NCBI GenBank assembly: GCA_001786805.1
Contig: MFTJ01000012.1
Span: forward strand, 10,294 to 21,353
Reading direction: 5' to 3'
Source of the DNA: Candidatus Nomurabacteria bacterium RIFCSPHIGHO2_01_FULL_39_10
GTDB lineage: Bacteria > Patescibacteriota > Minisyncoccia > Phycocordibacterales > UBA9973
Length of the DNA: 11,060 nucleotides
Shown: positions 10,550 through 11,060 of the stretch, in pieces
How positions within the stretch are numbered: the stretch's first letter is position 1
Layout of the letters: the number at the start of each line of letters is the position of its first letter
Notes under the pieces: generated by a model
Databases searched by the model: none
The model's input: only the letters and a program-made list of their open reading frames with translations
Told to the model about the DNA's origin: nothing
Position numbers and translations under genes: made by a program

Positions 10550-11060
10550 ATGCATTATCTGTGGGATACTCTTCTATATAAGCCATTAATAAACGCCTTG
10601 GCCTTTTTGGTTTCTATTGTTCCCGGCGGAGACCTTGGTGTTGCCGTTATTTTTCTCACTATTTTAGTCAAGCTGGTTCTCTTCCCTTTTTCTCAAAAAG
10701 CCATTAAAAATCAGGCGGCGATGACTATGCTTGCCCCGGAACTTGAAAAAATAAAAAAAAGCGCGGCAAACAAAGAAGAACAAGCCAGATTGACTTTTGA
10801 ACTTTACAAAAAACACAAAACCAACCCATTTTCAGGATGTCTTTTGGTTTTGGTTCAGATTCCCATTATTTTTGCTCTGTATTATGTTTTCTTGAAAGGT
10901 ATAAATTTTGACAGCGAATCGCTATACTCTTTTATCCATGTCCCGGAAAAAATCAACGTGATTTTTCTTGGAGGGATTGACCTCGCTGGAAAAAGTTTTT
11001 TATTGGCGATTTTAGCTGGCGTGTCTCAGTATCTTCAGGCGTATTTTATGCCAAAACCAA
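10550..11060 (+). CDS. yidC: Membrane protein insertase YidC (3' end outside window)
   Basis: YidC/Oxa1 inserts membrane proteins alone or with SecYEG. The first 170 codons are present and the frame runs off the window. There is no periplasmic P1 domain: the first core helix comes at about 29-46 (LGVAVIFLTILVKLVLFPFS), followed by a charged cytoplasmic hairpin (about 48-90) with APELEKIKK and an ELYKKHKTNPFSGC segment, then VLVQIPIIFALYYVF. The hydrophilic-groove residue that is Arg in most homologues (VRL motif) is Lys41 here, which keeps the positive charge. The start ATG gives the expected short N-terminus. yidD lies 72 bp upstream, so the two likely work on the same pathway. Confidence 0.95.
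   Translation, partial: MHYLWDTLLYKPLINALAFLVSIVPGGDLGVAVIFLTILVKLVLFPFSQKAIKNQAAMTMLAPELEKIKKSAANKEEQARLTFELYKKHKTNPFSGCLLVLVQIPIIFALYYVFLKGINFDSESLYSFIHVPEKINVIFLGGIDLAGKSFLLAILAGVSQYLQAYFMPKP

Noticed and set aside
1..11060. CRISPR arrays, tRNA genes, insertion sequences
   Set aside because: No regularly spaced direct repeats, no cloverleaf with a T-arm signature, and no transposase frame were seen.

Overview
The window looks like the chromosomal replication-origin neighbourhood of an AT-rich, small-genome bacterium, most likely a Candidate Phyla Radiation (Patescibacteria) member of the Parcubacteria type. This placement is inferred from gene content, lysine-rich compact proteins, near absence of Shine-Dalgarno sequences at start codons, a palindromic element inserted in frame in tyrS (giving an LPAGKAG peptide), and a short YidC with Lys in place of the usual groove Arg. 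TGA is used as a stop (yidD), so nothing suggests a recoded UGA.

Left part (1-2950): ruvB (+) meets a DUF2283-like small gene (-) stop codon to stop codon. Then come a RelE/YafQ-type toxin and its RelB/DinJ-type antitoxin (- strand, antitoxin first), and upstream of them a structured region that ends in the only classical U-tract terminator seen here, probably a small RNA on the - strand. Next are ruvC (+) and a 49-residue very acidic protein (-) whose stop codon overlaps that of ruvC. The toxin-antitoxin module and the candidate RNA therefore separate ruvB from ruvC.

Middle part (2951-6965): tyrosyl-tRNA synthetase (-) and a class A penicillin-binding protein (+) diverge from a 39-bp spacer holding two extended -10 promoters. 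The penicillin-binding protein gene converges on dnaN, with a perfect 20-bp inverted repeat between them.

Right part (6966-11060): dnaN and dnaA (-) face away from rpmH, rnpA, yidD and yidC (+), the classical origin gene order. DnaA-box-like 9-mers lie on both sides of dnaA, and the dnaA-dnaN spacer also carries TAA/TAG triplets resembling DnaA-trios, as in the bipartite Bacillus subtilis origin. dnaA is preceded by a leader with a 15-bp inverted repeat that reaches into its start codon.

The most unusual shared property is promoter geometry. Almost every gene that begins a transcription unit has a -10-like hexamer ending 6 to 8 nt before its start codon, which predicts leaderless mRNAs. dnaA is the exception, with a predicted structured leader of about 85 nt. 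This and the candidate small RNA are the observations most worth testing.
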